Positions 37,001 through 52,000 of a stretch of 64,000 nucleotides of DNA are shown here, in pieces (position 1 is the stretch's first letter; every line of letters starts with the position of its first letter). The position numbers were made by a program, and so were the translations under genes. The notes under the pieces are model-generated. The model was given only the letters and a program-made list of their open reading frames with translations, searched no databases and was not told the origin of the DNA. This DNA is from Cladorhizidae sp. MBARI D1340-BT2 (Eukaryota > Porifera > Demospongiae > Poecilosclerida > Cladorhizidae), in the NCBI GenBank assembly GCA_028752905.1, contig JAQNBH010000010.1:14093984-14157983 (forward strand). Reading direction: 5' to 3'.

Positions 37001-40000
37001 TCACGTGGCGTACCAATAGCAGTCCACGAGAAAAGAAGTGAGCGGTCAGAGCGTCGCTATATAAAGAATCTTGCTCTTCTAAATTAAGTAAAAACATTCA
37101 TAGAACATTATAAGAGCCTGGCCTAAGCAATGGTATTGTATACACTGTTTGGTTTACTCTCACTAGTAGCAACTTAACAGAGTTCACTTGTCCTTGAAGA
37201 GTATACTGAACTGTGACCACCTGGCTTCAGCCATTTTGAGGCATCTCTTTCCCATCAGAGATAAGATGCAATATAGTTACAGGAACACATTATTAAGCCA
37301 CCAAGTTTGCTCCGAATACACAACGCCATCTAAACTTGTACTTGAGAGGTAACGACATCAAGGAAGGGAATAGAAATTCCTTGGAGAACTACACATTGCA
37401 GAAGCCTAGGGTTAAAGTACACAGTGAGCACAAACACAGCTTCTATGCATATTATCAAACAATAACCCAGAGAAGATAGCAAGATAAACATCTGATCCCA
37501 GAGGCTAGAAACACTGACATGTGAGCTTACTCCCAAGAGAACTATTACAGTGATCCATAGGGTAGAAACACTGACATGTGAGCTTACTCCCAGGAGAACT
37601 ATTACAGTGATCCAGAGGGTAGAAACACTGACATGTGAACTTACTCCCAGGAGAACTATTACAGTGATCCAGAGGCTAGAAACACTGACATGTGAGCTCA
37701 CTCCCAGGAGAACTATTACAGTGATCCAGAGAGTAGAAACACTGACATGTGAGCTTACTCCCAGGAGAACTATTACAGTGATCCAGAGGGTAGAAACACT
37801 GACATGTGAGCTTACTCCCAGGAGAACTATTACAGTGATCCAGAGGCTAGAAACACTGACATGTGAGCTCACTCCCAGGAGAACTATTACAGTGATCCAG
37901 AGAGTAGAAACACTGACATGTGAGCTTACTCCCAGGAGAACTATTACAGTGATCCAGAGGGTAGCAACACTGACATGTGAGCTTACTCCCAGGAGAACTA
38001 TTACAGTGATCCAGAGGGTAGAAACACTGACATGTGAGCTTACTCCCAGGAGAACTATTACAGTGATCTAGAGGGCAGAAACACTGACATGTGAGCTTAC
38101 TCCCAGGAGAACTATTACAGGGATCCAGAGGGTAGAAACACTGACATGTGAGCTTACTCCCAGGAGAACTTACAGTGATCCAGAGGGTAGAAACACTGAC
38201 ATGTGAGCTCACTCCCAGGAGAACTATTACAGTGATCCAGAGGGCAGAAACACTGACATGTGACCTTACTCCCAGGAGAACTATTACAGTGATCCAGAGG
38301 GTAGAAACACTGACATGTGAGCTTACTCCCAGGAGAACTATTACAGTGATCCAGTGGGAAGAAACACTGACATGTGAGCTTACTCCCAGGAGAACTATTA
38401 CAGTGATCCAGAGGGTAGAAACACTGACATGTGAGCTTACTCCCAGGAGAACTATTACAGTGACCCAGAGGGTAGAAACACTGACATGTGAGCTCACTCA
38501 CAGGAGAACTATTACAGTGATCCAGAGGGTAGAAACACTGACATGTGAGCTTACTCCCAGGAGAACTATTACAGTGATCCAGAGGGCAGAAACACTGACA
38601 TGTGAGCTTACTCCCAGGAGAACTATTACAGTGATCCAGAGGGTAGAAACACTGACATGTGAGCTTACTCCCAGGAGAACTATTACAGTGATCCAGAGGG
38701 TAGAAACACTGACATGTGAGCTTACTCCCAGGAGAACTATTACAGTGATCCAGAGGGCAGAAACACTGACATGTGAGCTTACTCCCAGGAGAACTATTAC
38801 AGTGATCCAGAGGGTAGAAACACTGACATGTGAGCTTACTCCCAGGAGAACTATTACAGTGATCCAGAGGCTAGAAACACTGACATGTGAGCTTACTCCC
38901 AGGAGAACTATTACAGTGATCCAGAGGGTAGCAACACTGACATGTGAGCTTACTCCCAGGAGAACTATTACAGTGATCCAGAGGGTAGAAACACTGACAT
39001 GTGAGCTTACTCCCAGGAGAACTATTACAGTGATCCAGAGGGCAGAAACACTGACATGTGAGCTTACTCCCAGGAGAACTATTACAGGGATCCAGAGGGT
39101 AGAAACACTGACATGTGAGCTTACTCCCAGGAGAACTTACAGTGATCCAGAGGGTAGACACACTGACATGTGAGCTCACTCCCAGGAGAACTATTACAGT
39201 GATCCAGAGGGCAGAAACACTGACATGTGAGCTTACTCCCAGGAGAACTATTACAGTGATCCAGAGGGTAGAAACACTGACATGTGAGCTTACTCCCAGG
39301 AGAACTATTACAGTGATCCAGAGGGTAGAAACACTGACATGTGAGCTTACTCCCAGGAGAACTATTACAGTGACCCAGAGGGTAGAAACACTGACATGTG
39401 AGCTCACTCACAGGAGAACTATTACAGTGATCCAGAGGGTAGAAACACTGACATGTGAGCTTACTCCCAGGAGAACTATTACAGTGATCCAGAGGGCAGA
39501 AACACTGACATGTGAGCTTACTCCCAGGAGAACTATTACAGTGATCCAGAGGGTAGAAACACTGACATGTGAGCTTAGAAGTATTACAGTGATCCAGAGG
39601 GTAGAAACACTGACATGTGAGCTTACTCCCAGGAGAACTATTACAGTGATCCAGAGGGTAGAAACACTGACATGTGAGCTTACTCCCAGGAGAACTATTA
39701 CAGTGATCCAGAGTGTAGAAACACTGACATGTGAGCTTACTCCCAGGAGAACTATTACAGTGATCCAGAGGGCAGAAACACTGACATGTGAGCTTACTCC
39801 CAGGAGAACTATTACAGTGATCCAGAGGGCAGAAACACTGACATGTGACCTTACTCCCAGGAGAACTATTACAGGGATCCAGAGGGTAGAAACATTGACA
39901 TGTGAGCTTACTCCCAGGAGAACTATTACAGTGATCTAGAGGGTAGAAACACTGACATGTGAGCTTACTCCCTGGAGAACTATTACAGTGATCCTGAGGG

Positions 40001-43000
40001 TAGAAACACTGACATGTGAGCTTACTCCCAGGAGAACTATTACAGTGATCCAGAGGGTAGAAACACTGGCATGTGAGCTTACTCCCAGGAGAACTATTAC
40101 AGTGATCCAAAGGGTAGAAACACTGACATGTGAGCTCACTCCCAGGAGAACTATTACAGTGATCCAGAGGGCAGAAACACTGACATGTGAGCTTACTCCC
40201 AGGAGAACTATTACAGTGACCCAGAGGGTAGAAACACTGACATGTGAGCTCACTCACAGGAGAACTATTACAGTGATCCAGAGGGCAGAAACACTGACAT
40301 GTGAGCTTACTCCCAGGAGAACTATTACAGTGATCCAGAGGGTAGAAACACTGACATGTGAGCTCACTCCCAGGAGAACTATTACAGTGATCCAGAGGGC
40401 AGAAACACTGACATGTAAGCTTACTCCCAGGAGAACTATTACAGTGATCCAGAGGGTAGAAACACTGACATGTGAGCTTACTCCCAGGAGAACTATTACA
40501 GTGATCCAGAGGGTAGAAACACTGACATGTGAGCTTATTCCCAGGAGAACTATTACAGTGTCCAGAGGGCAGAAACACTGACATGTGAGCTTACTCCCAG
40601 GAGAACAATTACAGGGATCCAGAGGGTAGAAACACTGACATGTGAGCTTACTCCCAGGAGAACTATTACAGTGATCCAGAGGGTAGAAACACTGCCATGT
40701 GGGCTTACTTCCCAGGAGAACTATTACAGTGATCCAGAGGGTAGAAACACTGACATGTGAGCTTACTTCCAGGAGAACTATTACAGTGATCCAGAGTGTA
40801 GAAACACTGACATGTGAGCTTACTCCCAGGAGAACTATTACAGTGATCCAGAGGGTAGAAACACTGACATGTGAGCTTATTCCCAGGAGAACTATTACAG
40901 TGATCCAGAGGGTAGCAACACTGACATGTGAGCTTACTCCCAGGAGAACTATTACAGTGATCCAGAGGGTAGAAACACTGACATGTGAGCTTACCCCCAG
41001 GAGAACTATTACAGTGATCCAGAGGGTAGAAACACTGACATGTGAGCTTACTCCCAGGAGAACTATTACAGTGATCCAGAGGGCAGAAACACTGACATGT
41101 GACCTTACTCCCAGGAGAACTATTACAGTGATCCAGAGGGTAGAAACACTGACATGTGAGCTTACTCCCAGGAGAACTATTACAGTGACCCAGAGGGTAG
41201 AAACACTGACATGTGAGCTCACTCACAGGAGAACTATTACAGTGATCCAGAGGGTAGAAACACTGACATGTGAGCTTACTCCCAGGAGAACTATTACAGT
41301 GATCCAGAGGGCAGAAACACTGACATGTGAGCTTACTCCCAGGAGAACTATTACAGTGATCCAGAGGGTAGAAACACTGACATGTGAGCTTAGAAGTATT
41401 ACAGTGATCCAGAGGGTAGAAACACTGACATGTGAGCTTACTCCCAGGAGAACTATTACAGTGATCCAGAGGGTAGAAACACTGACATGTGAGCTTACTC
41501 CCAGGAGAACTATTACAGTGATCCAGAGGGTAGAAACACTGACATGTGAGCTTACTCCCAGGAGAACTATTACAGTGATCCAGAGGGTAGAAACACTGAC
41601 ATGTGAGCTTACTCCCTGGAGAACTATTACAGTGATCCTGAGGGTAGAAACACTGACATGTGAGCTTACTCCCAGGAGAACTGTTACAGTGATCCAGAGG
41701 GTAGAAACACTGGCATGTGAGCTTACTCCCAGGAGAACTATTACAGTGATCCAAAGGGTAGAAACACTGACATGTGATCTCACTCCCAGGAGAACTATTA
41801 CAGTGATCCAGAGGGCAGAAACACTGACATGTGAGCTTACTCCCAGGAGAACTATTACAGTGACCCAGAGGGTAGAAACACTGACATGTGAGCTCACTCA
41901 CAGGAGAACTATTACAGTGATCCAGAGGGTAGAAACACTGACATGTGAGCTTACTCCCAGGAGAACTATTACAGTGATCCAGAGGGTAGAAACACTGACA
42001 TGTGAGCTAACTCCCAGGAGAACTATTACAGTGATCCAGAGGGCAGAAACACTGACATGTGGGCTTACTCCCAGGAGAACTATTACAGTGATCCAGAGGG
42101 TAGAAACACTGACATGTGTGCTTACTCCCAGGAGAACTATTACAGTGATCCAGAGGGTAGAAACACTGACATGTAAGCTTATTCCCAGGAGAACTATTAC
42201 AGTGATCCAGAGGGCAGAAACACTGACATGTGAGCTTACTTCCAGGAGAACAATTACAGGGATCCAGAGGGTAGAAACACTGACATGTGAGCTTACTCCC
42301 AGGAGAACTATTACAGTGATCCAGAGGGTAGAAACACTGACATGTGAGCTTACTCCCAGGAGAACTATTACAGTGATCCAGAGGGCAGAAACACTGACAT
42401 GTGAGCTTACTTCCAGGAGAACAATTACAGGGATCCAGAGGGTAGAAACACTGACATGTGAGCTTACTCCCAGGAGAACTATTACAGTGATCCAGAGGGT
42501 AGAAACACTGACATGTGAGCTTACTCCCTGGATAACTATTACAGAGATCCTGAGGGTAGAAACACTGACATGTGAGCTTACTCCCAGGAGAACTATTACA
42601 GTGATCCAGAGGGTAGAAACACTGGCATGTGAGCTTACTCCCAGGAGAACTATTACAGTGATCCAGAGGGTAGAAACACTGGCATGTGAGCTTACTCCCA
42701 GGAGAACTATTACAGTGATCCAGAGGGTAGAAACACTGACATGTGAGCTTACTCCCAGGAGAACTATTACAGTGATCCAGAGGGTAGAAACACTGACATG
42801 TGTGCTTACTCCCAGGAGAACTACAGTACTACAGTGATCCAGAGGGTAGAAACACTGACATGTGAGCTTACTCCAAGGAGAACTATTACAGTGATCCAGA
42901 CGGTAGAAATACTGACATGTGGGCTTACTTCCCAGGAGAACTATTACAGTGATCCAGAGGGTAGAAACACTGACATGTGAGCTTACTCCCAGGAGAACCA

Positions 43001-46000
43001 TTACAGTGATCCAGAGGGTAGAAACACTGACATGTGAGCTTACTCCCAGGAGAACTATTACAGTGATCCAGAGGGTAGAAACACTGACATGTGAGTACTT
43101 CCAGGAGAACTATTACAGTGATCCAGAGTGTAGAAACACTGACATGTGAGCTTACTCCCAGGAGAACTATTACAGTGATCCAGAGGGTAGAAACACTGAC
43201 ATGTGAGCTTATTCCCAGGAGAACTATTACAGTGATCCAGAGGGTAGCAACACTGACATGTGAGCTTACTCCCAGGAGAACTATTACAGTGATCCAGAGG
43301 GTAGAAACACTGACATGTGAGCTTACTCCCAGGAGAACTATTACAGTGATCCAGAGGGTAGAAACACTGACATGTGAGCTTACTCCCAGGAGAACTATTA
43401 CAGTGATCCAGAGGGCAGAAACACTGACATGTGAGCTTACTCCCAGGAGAACTATTACAGTGATCCAGAGGGTAGAAACACTGACATGTGAGCTTACTCC
43501 CAGGAGAACTATTACAGTGACCCAGAGGGTAGAAACACTGACATGTGAGCTCACTCACAGGAGAACTATTACAGTGATCCAGAGGGTAGAAACACTGACA
43601 TGTGAGCTTACTCCCAGGAGAACTATTACAGTGATCCAGAGGGCAGAAACACTGACATGTGAGCTTACTCCCAGGAGAACTATTACAGTGATCCAGAGGG
43701 TAGAAACACTGACATGTGAGCTTACTCCAAGGAGAACTGTATTACAGTGATCCAGACTGTAGAAATACTGACATGTGGGCTTACTTCCCAGGAGAACTAT
43801 TACAGTGATCCAGAGGGTAGAAACACTGACATGTGAGCTTACTCCCAGGAGAACCATTACAGTGATCCAGAGGGTAGAAACACTGACATGTGAGCTTACT
43901 CCCAGGAGAACTATTACAGTGATCCAGAGGGTAGAAACACTGACATGTGAGCTTACTCCCAGGAGAACTATTACAGTGATCCAGAGGGTAGAAACACTGA
44001 CATGTGAGCTTACTCCCATGAGAACTATTACAGTGATCCAGAGGGTAGAAACACTGACATGTGAGCTTACTCCCAGGAGAACTATTACAGTGATCCAGAG
44101 GGTAGAAACACTGCCATGTGGGCTTACTTCCCAGGAGAACTATTACAGTGATCCAGAGGGTAGAAACACTGACATGTGAGCTTACTTCCAGGAGAACTAT
44201 TACAGTGATCCAGAGTGTAGAAACACTGACATGTGAGCTTACTCCCAGGAGAACTATTACAGTGATCCAGAGGGTAGAAACACTGACATGTGAGCTTATT
44301 CCCAGGAGAACTATTACAGTGATCCAGAGGGTAGAAACACTGACATGTGAGCTTACTCCCAGGAGAACTATTACAGTGATCCAGAGGGTAGAAACACTGA
44401 CATGTGAGCTTACTCCCAGGAGAACTATTACAGTGATCCAGAGGGTAGAAACACTGCCATGTGGGCTTACTTCCCAGGAGAACTATTACAGTGATCCAGA
44501 GGGTAGAAACACTGACATGTGAGCTTACTTCCAGGAGAACTATTACAGTGATCCAGAGTGTAGAAACACTGACATGTGAGCTTACTCCCAGGAGAACTAT
44601 TACAGTGATCCAGAGGGTAGAAACACTGACATGTGAGCTTATTCCCAGGAGAACTATTACAGTGATCCAGAGGGTAGCAACACTGACATGTGAGCTTACT
44701 CCCAGGAGAACTATTACAGTGATCCAGAGGGTAGAAACACTGACATGTGAGCTTACTCCCAGGAGAACTATTACAGTGATCCAGAGGGCAGAAACACTGA
44801 CATGTGAGCTTACTCCCAGGAGAACTATTACAGTGATCCAGAGGGTAGAAACACTGACATGTGAGCTTACTCCCAGGAGAACTATTACAGTGACCCAGAG
44901 GGTAGAAACACTGACATGTGAGCTCAATCACAGGAGAACTATTACAGTGATCCAGAGGGTAGAAACACTGACATGTGAGCTCACTCCCAGGAGAACTATT
45001 ACAGTGATCCAGAGGGTAGAAACACTGACATGTGAGCTTACTCCCAGGAGAACTATTACAGTGATCCAGAGGGTAGAAACACTGACATGTGAGCTTACTC
45101 CCAGGAGAACTATTACAGTGATCCAGAGGGCAGAAACACTGACATGTGAGCTTACTCCCAGGAGAACTATTACAGTGATCCAGAGGGTAGAAACACTGAC
45201 ATGTGAGCTTAGAAGTATTACAGTGATCCAGAGGGTAGAAACACTGACATGTGAGCTTACTCCCATGAGAACTATTACAGTGATCCAGAGGGTAAAAACA
45301 CTGACATGTGAGCTTACTCCCAGGAGAACTATTACAGTGATCCAGAGGGTAGAAACACTGACATGTGAGCTTACTCCCAGGAGAACTATTACAGTGATCC
45401 AGAGGGTAGAAACACTGACATGTGAGCTTACTTCCAGGAGAACTATTACAGTGATCCAGAGTGTAGAAACACTGACATGTGAGCTTACTCCCAGGAGAAC
45501 TATTACAGTGATCCAGAGGGTAGAAACACTGACATGTGAGCTTATTCCCAGGAGAACTATTACAGTGATCCAGAGGGTAGCAACACTGACATGTGAGCTT
45601 ACTCCCAGGAGAACTATTACAGTGATCCAGAGGGTAGAAACACTGACATGTGAGCTTACTCCCAGGAGAACTATTACAGTGATCCAGAGGGTAGAAACAC
45701 TGACATGTGAGCTTACTCCCAGGAGAACTATTACAGTGATCCAGAGGGTAGAAACACTGACATGTGAGCTTACTCCCAGGAGAACTATTACAGTGATCCA
45801 GAGGGCAGAAACACTGACATGTGAGCTTACTCCCAGGAGAACTATTACAGTGATCCAGAGGGTAGAAACACTGACATGTGAGCTTACTCCCAGGAGAACT
45901 ATTACAGTGACCTAGAGGGTAGAAACACTGACATGTGAGCTCACTCACAGGAGAACTATTACAGTGATCCAGAGGGTAGAAACACTGACATGTGAGCTTA

Positions 46001-49000
46001 CTCCCAGGAGAACTATTACAGTGATCCAGAGGGCAGAAACACTGACATGTGAGCTTACTCCCAGGAGAACTATTACAGTGATCCAGAGGGTAGCAACACT
46101 GACATGTGAGCTTACTCCCAGGAGAACTATTACAGTGATCCAGAGGGTAGAAACACTGACATGTGAGCTTAGAAGTATTACAGTGATCCAGAGGGTAGAA
46201 ACACTGACATGTGAGCTTACTCCCAGGAGAACTATTACAGTGATCCAGAGGGTAAAAACACTGACATGTGAGCTTACTCCCAGGAGAACTACAGTACTAC
46301 AGTGATCCAGAGGGTAGAAACACTGACATGTGAGCTTACTCCCAGGAGAACTATTACAGTGATCCAGAGGGTAGAAACACTGACATGTGAGCTTACTCCC
46401 AGGAGAACTATTACAGTGATCCAGAGTGTAGAAACACTGACATGTGAGCTTATTCCCAGGAGAACTATTACAGTGATCCAGAGGGTAGAAACACTGACAT
46501 GTGAGCTTACTCCCAGGAGAACTATTACAGTGATCCAGAGGGTAGAAACACTGACATGTGAGCTTACTCCCAGGAGAACTATTACAGTGATCCAGAGGGT
46601 AGAAACACTGACATGTGGGCTTACTTCCCAGGAGAACTATTACAGTGATCCAGAGGGTAGAAACACTGACATGTGAGCTTACTCCCAGGAGAACTATTAC
46701 AGTGATCCAGAGGGTAGAAACACTGACATGTGAGCTTACTCCCAGGAGAACTATTACAGTGATCCAGAGTGAGAAACACTGACATGTGAGCTTACTCCCA
46801 GGAGAACTATTACAGTGATCCAGAGGGTAGAAACACTGACATGTGAGCTTATTCCCAGGAGAACTATTACAGTGATCCAGAGGGTAGCAACACTGACATG
46901 TGAGCTTACTCCCAGGAGAACTATTACAGTGATCCAGAGGGTAGAAACACTGACATGTGAGCTTACTCCCAGGAGAACTATTACAGTGATCCAGAGGGTA
47001 GAAACACTGACATGTGAGCTTACTCCCAGGAGAACTATTACAGTGATCCAGAGGGCAGAAACACTGACATGTGAGCTTACTCCCAGGAGAACTATTACAG
47101 TGATCCAGAGGGTAGAAACACTGACATGTGAGCTTACTCCCAGGAGAACTATTACAGTGATCCAGAGGGCAGAAACACTGACATGTGAGCTTACTCCCAG
47201 GAGAACTATTACAGTGATCCAGAGGGTAGAAACACTGACATGTGAGCTTACTCCCAGGAGAACTATTACAGTGATCCAGAGGGCAGAAACACTGACATGT
47301 GAGCTTACTCCCAGGAGAACTATTACAGTGATCCAGAGGGTAGAAACACTGACATGTGAGCTTAGAAGTATTACAGTGATCCAGAGGGTAGAAACACTGA
47401 CATGTGAGCTTACTCCCAGGAGAACTATTACAGTGATCCAGAGGGTAAAAACACTGACATGTGAGCTTACTCCCAGGAGAAATATTACAGTGATCCAGAG
47501 GGTAGAAACACTGACATGTGAGCTTACTCCCAGGAGAACTATTACAGTGATCCAGAGGGTAGAAACACTGACATGTGGGCTTACTTCCGAGGAGAACTAT
47601 TACAGTGATCCAGAGGATACTAACACTGACATGTGAGCTTATTCCCAGTAGAACTATTACAGTGATCCAGAGGGTAGCAAAACTGACATGTGAGCTTACT
47701 CCCAGGAGAACTATTACAGTGATCCAGAGGGTAGAAACACTGACATGTGAGCTTACTCCCGGGAGAACTATTACAGTGATCCAGAGGGTAGAAACACTGA
47801 CATGTGAGCTTACTCCCAGGAGAACTATTACAGTGATCAAGAGTGTAGAAACACTGACATGTGAGCTTACTCCCAGGAGAACTATTACAGTGACCCAGAG
47901 GGTAGAAACACTGACATGTGAGCTCACTCACAGGAGAACTATTACAGTGATCCAGAGGGTAGAAACACTGACATGTGAGCTTACTCCCAGGAGAACCATT
48001 ACAGTGATCCAGAGGGTAGAAACACTGACATGTGAGCTTACTCCCAGGAGAACTATTACAGTGATCCAGAGGGTAGAAACACTGACATGTGAGCTTACTT
48101 CCAGGAGAACTATTACAGTGATCCAGAGTGTAGAAACACTGACATGTGAGCTTACTCCCAGGAGAACTATTACAGTGATCCAGAGGGTAGAAACACTGAC
48201 ATGTGAGCTTATTCCCAGGAGAACTATTACAGTGATCCAGAGGGTAGAAACACTGACATGTGAGCTTACTCCCAGGAGAACTATTACAGTGATCCAGAGG
48301 GTAGAAACACTGACATGTGAGCTCACTCACAGGAGAACTATTACAGTGATCCAGAGGGTAGAAACACTGACATGTGAGCTTACTCCCAGGAGAACTATTA
48401 CAGTGATCCAGAGGGCAGAAACACTGACATGTGAGCTTACTCCCAGGAGAACTATTACAGTGATCCAGAGGGTAGAAACACTGACATGTGAGCTTAGAAG
48501 TATTACAGTGATCCAGAGGGTAGAAACACTGACATGTGAGCTTACTCCCAGGAGAACTATTACAGTGATCCAGAGGGTAGAAACACTGACATGTGAGCTT
48601 ACTCCCAGGAGAACTATTACAGTGATCCAGAGGGTAGAAACACTGACATGTGAGCTTACTCCCAGGAGAACTATTACAGTGATCCAGAGGGCAGAAACAC
48701 TGACATGTGAGCTTACTCCCAGGAGAACTATTACAGGGATCCAGAGGGTAGAAACACTGACATGTGAGCTTACTCCCAGGAGAACTATTACAGTGATCCA
48801 GAGGGTAGAAACACTGACATGTGAGCTTACTCCCTGGAGAACTATTACAGTGATCCTGAGGGTAGAAACACTGACATGTGAGCTTACTCCCAGGAGAACT
48901 GTTACAGTGATCCAGAGGGTAGAAACACTGGCATGTGAGCTTACTCCCAGGAGAACTATTACAGTGATCCAGAGGGTAGAAACACTGACATGTGAGCTCA

Positions 49001-52000
49001 CTCCCAGGAGAACTATTACAGTGATCCAGAGGGCAGAAACACTGACATGTGAGCTTACTCCCAGGAGAACTATTACAGTGACCCAGAGGGTAGAAACACT
49101 GACATGTGAGCTCACTCACAGGAGAACTATTACAGTGATCCAGAGGGCAGAAACACTGACATGTGAGCTTACTCCCAGGAGAACTATTACAGTGATCCAG
49201 AGGGTAGAAACACTGACATGTGAGCTAACTCCCAGGAGAACTATTACAGTGATCCAGAGGGCAGAAACACTGACATGTGAGCTTACTCCCAGGAGAACTA
49301 TTACAGTGATCCAGAGGGTAGAAACACTGACATGTGAGCTTATTCCCAGGAGAACTATTACAGTGATCCAGAGGGCAGAAACACTGACATGTGAGCTTAC
49401 TCCCAGGAGAACAATTACAGGGATCCAGAGGGTAGAAACACTGACATGTGAGCTTACTCCCAGGAGAACTATTACAGTGATCCAGAGGGTAGAAACACTG
49501 ACATGTGAGCTTACTCCCAGGAGAACTATTACAGTGATCCAGAGGGTAGAAACACTGACATGTGAGCTTACTCCCTGGATAACTATTACAGAGATCCTGA
49601 GGGTAGAAACACTGACATGTGCGCTTACTCCCAGGAGAACTATTACAGTGATCCAGAGGGTAGAAACACTGGCATGTGAGCTTACTCCCAGGAGAACTAT
49701 TACAGTGATCCAGAGGGTAGAAACACTGGCATGTGAGCTTACTCCCAGGAGAACTATTACAGTGATCCAGAGGGTAGAAACACTGACATGTGAGCTTACT
49801 CCCAGGAGAACTATTACAGTGATCCAGAGGGTAGAAACACTGACATGTGAGCTTACTCCCAGGAGAACTATTACAGTGATCCAGAGGGTAGAAACACTGA
49901 CATGTGAGCTTACTCCCAGGAGAACTATTACAGTGATCCAGAGGGTAGAAACACTGACATGTGAGCTTACTCCCAGGAGAACTATTACAGTGATCCAGAG
50001 GGTAGAAACACTGACATGTGAGCTTACTCCCAGGAGAACTATTACAGTGATCCAGAGGGTAGAAACACTGACATGTGAGCTTACTCCCAGGAGAACTATT
50101 ACAGTGATCCAGAGGGTAGAAACACTGACATGTGAGCTTACTCCTAGGAGAACTATTACAGTGATCCAGAGGGTAGAAACACTGACATGTGAGCTTACTC
50201 CAAGGAGAACTACAGTATTACAGTGATCCAGAGGGTAGAAACACTGACATGTGAGCTTACTCCCAGGAGAACTATTACAGTGATCCAGAGGGTAGAAACA
50301 CTGACATGTGAGCTTACATGTACTCCCAGGAGAACTATTACAGTGATCCAGAGGGTAGAAATACTGACATGTGAGCTTACTCCCAGGACAACTATTACAG
50401 TGATCCAGAGGGTAGAAACACTGACATGTGAGCTTACTCCCAGGAGAACTATTACAGTGATCCAGAGGGCAGAAACACTGACATGTGAGCTTACTCCCAG
50501 GAGAACTATTACAGTGATCCAGAGGGCAGAAACACTGACATGTGAGCTTACTCCCAGGAGAACTATTACAGTGATCCAGAGCGTAGAAACACTGACATGT
50601 GAGCTTACTCCCAGGAGAACTATTACAGTGATCCAGAGGGTAGAAACACTGACATGTGAGCTCACTCCCAGGAGAACTATTACAGTGATCCAGAGAGTAG
50701 AAACACTGACATGTTAGCTTACTCCCAGGAGAACTATTACAGTGATCCAGAGGGTAGAAACACTGACATGTGAGCTTACTCCCAGGAGAACTATTACAGT
50801 GATCCAGAGGGTAGAAACACTGACATGTGAGCTTACTCCCAGGAGAACTATTACAGTGATCCAGAGGGTAGAAACACTGACATGTGAGCTTACTCCCAGG
50901 AGAACTATTACAGTGATCCAGAGGGTAGAAACACTGACATGTGAGCTTACTCCCAGGAGAACTATTATAGTGATCCAGAGGGTAGAAACACTGACATGTG
51001 AGCTTACTCCCTGGAGAACTATTACAGTGATCCAGAGGGTAGAAACACTGACATGTTAGCTTACTCCCAGGAGAACTATTACAGCGATCCAGAGGGTAGA
51101 AACACTGACATGTGAGCTTACTCCCAGGAGAACTATTACAGTGATTCAGAGGGTAGAAACACTGACATGTGAGCTTACTCCCAGGAGAACTATTACAGTG
51201 ATCCAGAGGGTAGAAACACTGACATGTGAGCTTACTCCCAGGAGAACTATTATAGTGATCCAGAGGGTAGAAACACTGACATGTGAGCTTACTCCCAGGA
51301 GAACTATTACAGTGATCCAGAGGGTAGAAACACTGACATGTGAGCTTACTCCCAGGAGAACTATTACAGTGATCCAGAGGGTAGAAACACTGACATGTGA
51401 GCTTACTCCAAGGAGAACTATTACAGTGATCCAGAGGGTAGAAACACTGACATGTGAGCTTACTCCCAGGACAATGTATTACAGTGATCCAGAGGGTAGA
51501 AACACTGACATGTGAGCTTACTCCCAGGAGAACTATTACAGTGATCCAGAGGGCAGAAACACTGACATGTGAGCTTACTCCCAGGAGAACTATTACAGTG
51601 ATCCAGAGGGTAGAAACACTGACATGTGAGCTTACTCCCAGGAGAACTATTACAGTGATCCAAAGGGTAGAAACACTGACATGTGAGCTTACTCCCAGGA
51701 GAACTATTACAGTGATCCAGAGGGTAGAAACACTGACATGTGAGCTTACTCCCAGGAGAACTATTACAGTGATCCAGAGGGTAGAAACACTGACATGTGA
51801 GCTTACTCCCAGGAGAACTATTACAGTCATCCAGAGGGTAGAAACACTGACATGTGAGCTTACTCCCAGGAGAACTATTACAGTGATCCAGAGGGTAGAA
51901 ACACTGACATGTGAGCTTACTCCCATGAGAACTAATACAGTGATCCAGAGGGTAGAAACACTGAAATGTGAGCTTACTCCCAGGAGAACTATTACAGTGA

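Noticed and set aside
36837..37097. 86-codon minus-strand open frame
   Set aside because: No recognisable family, no splice-compatible match to MOGS, and length within chance expectation.
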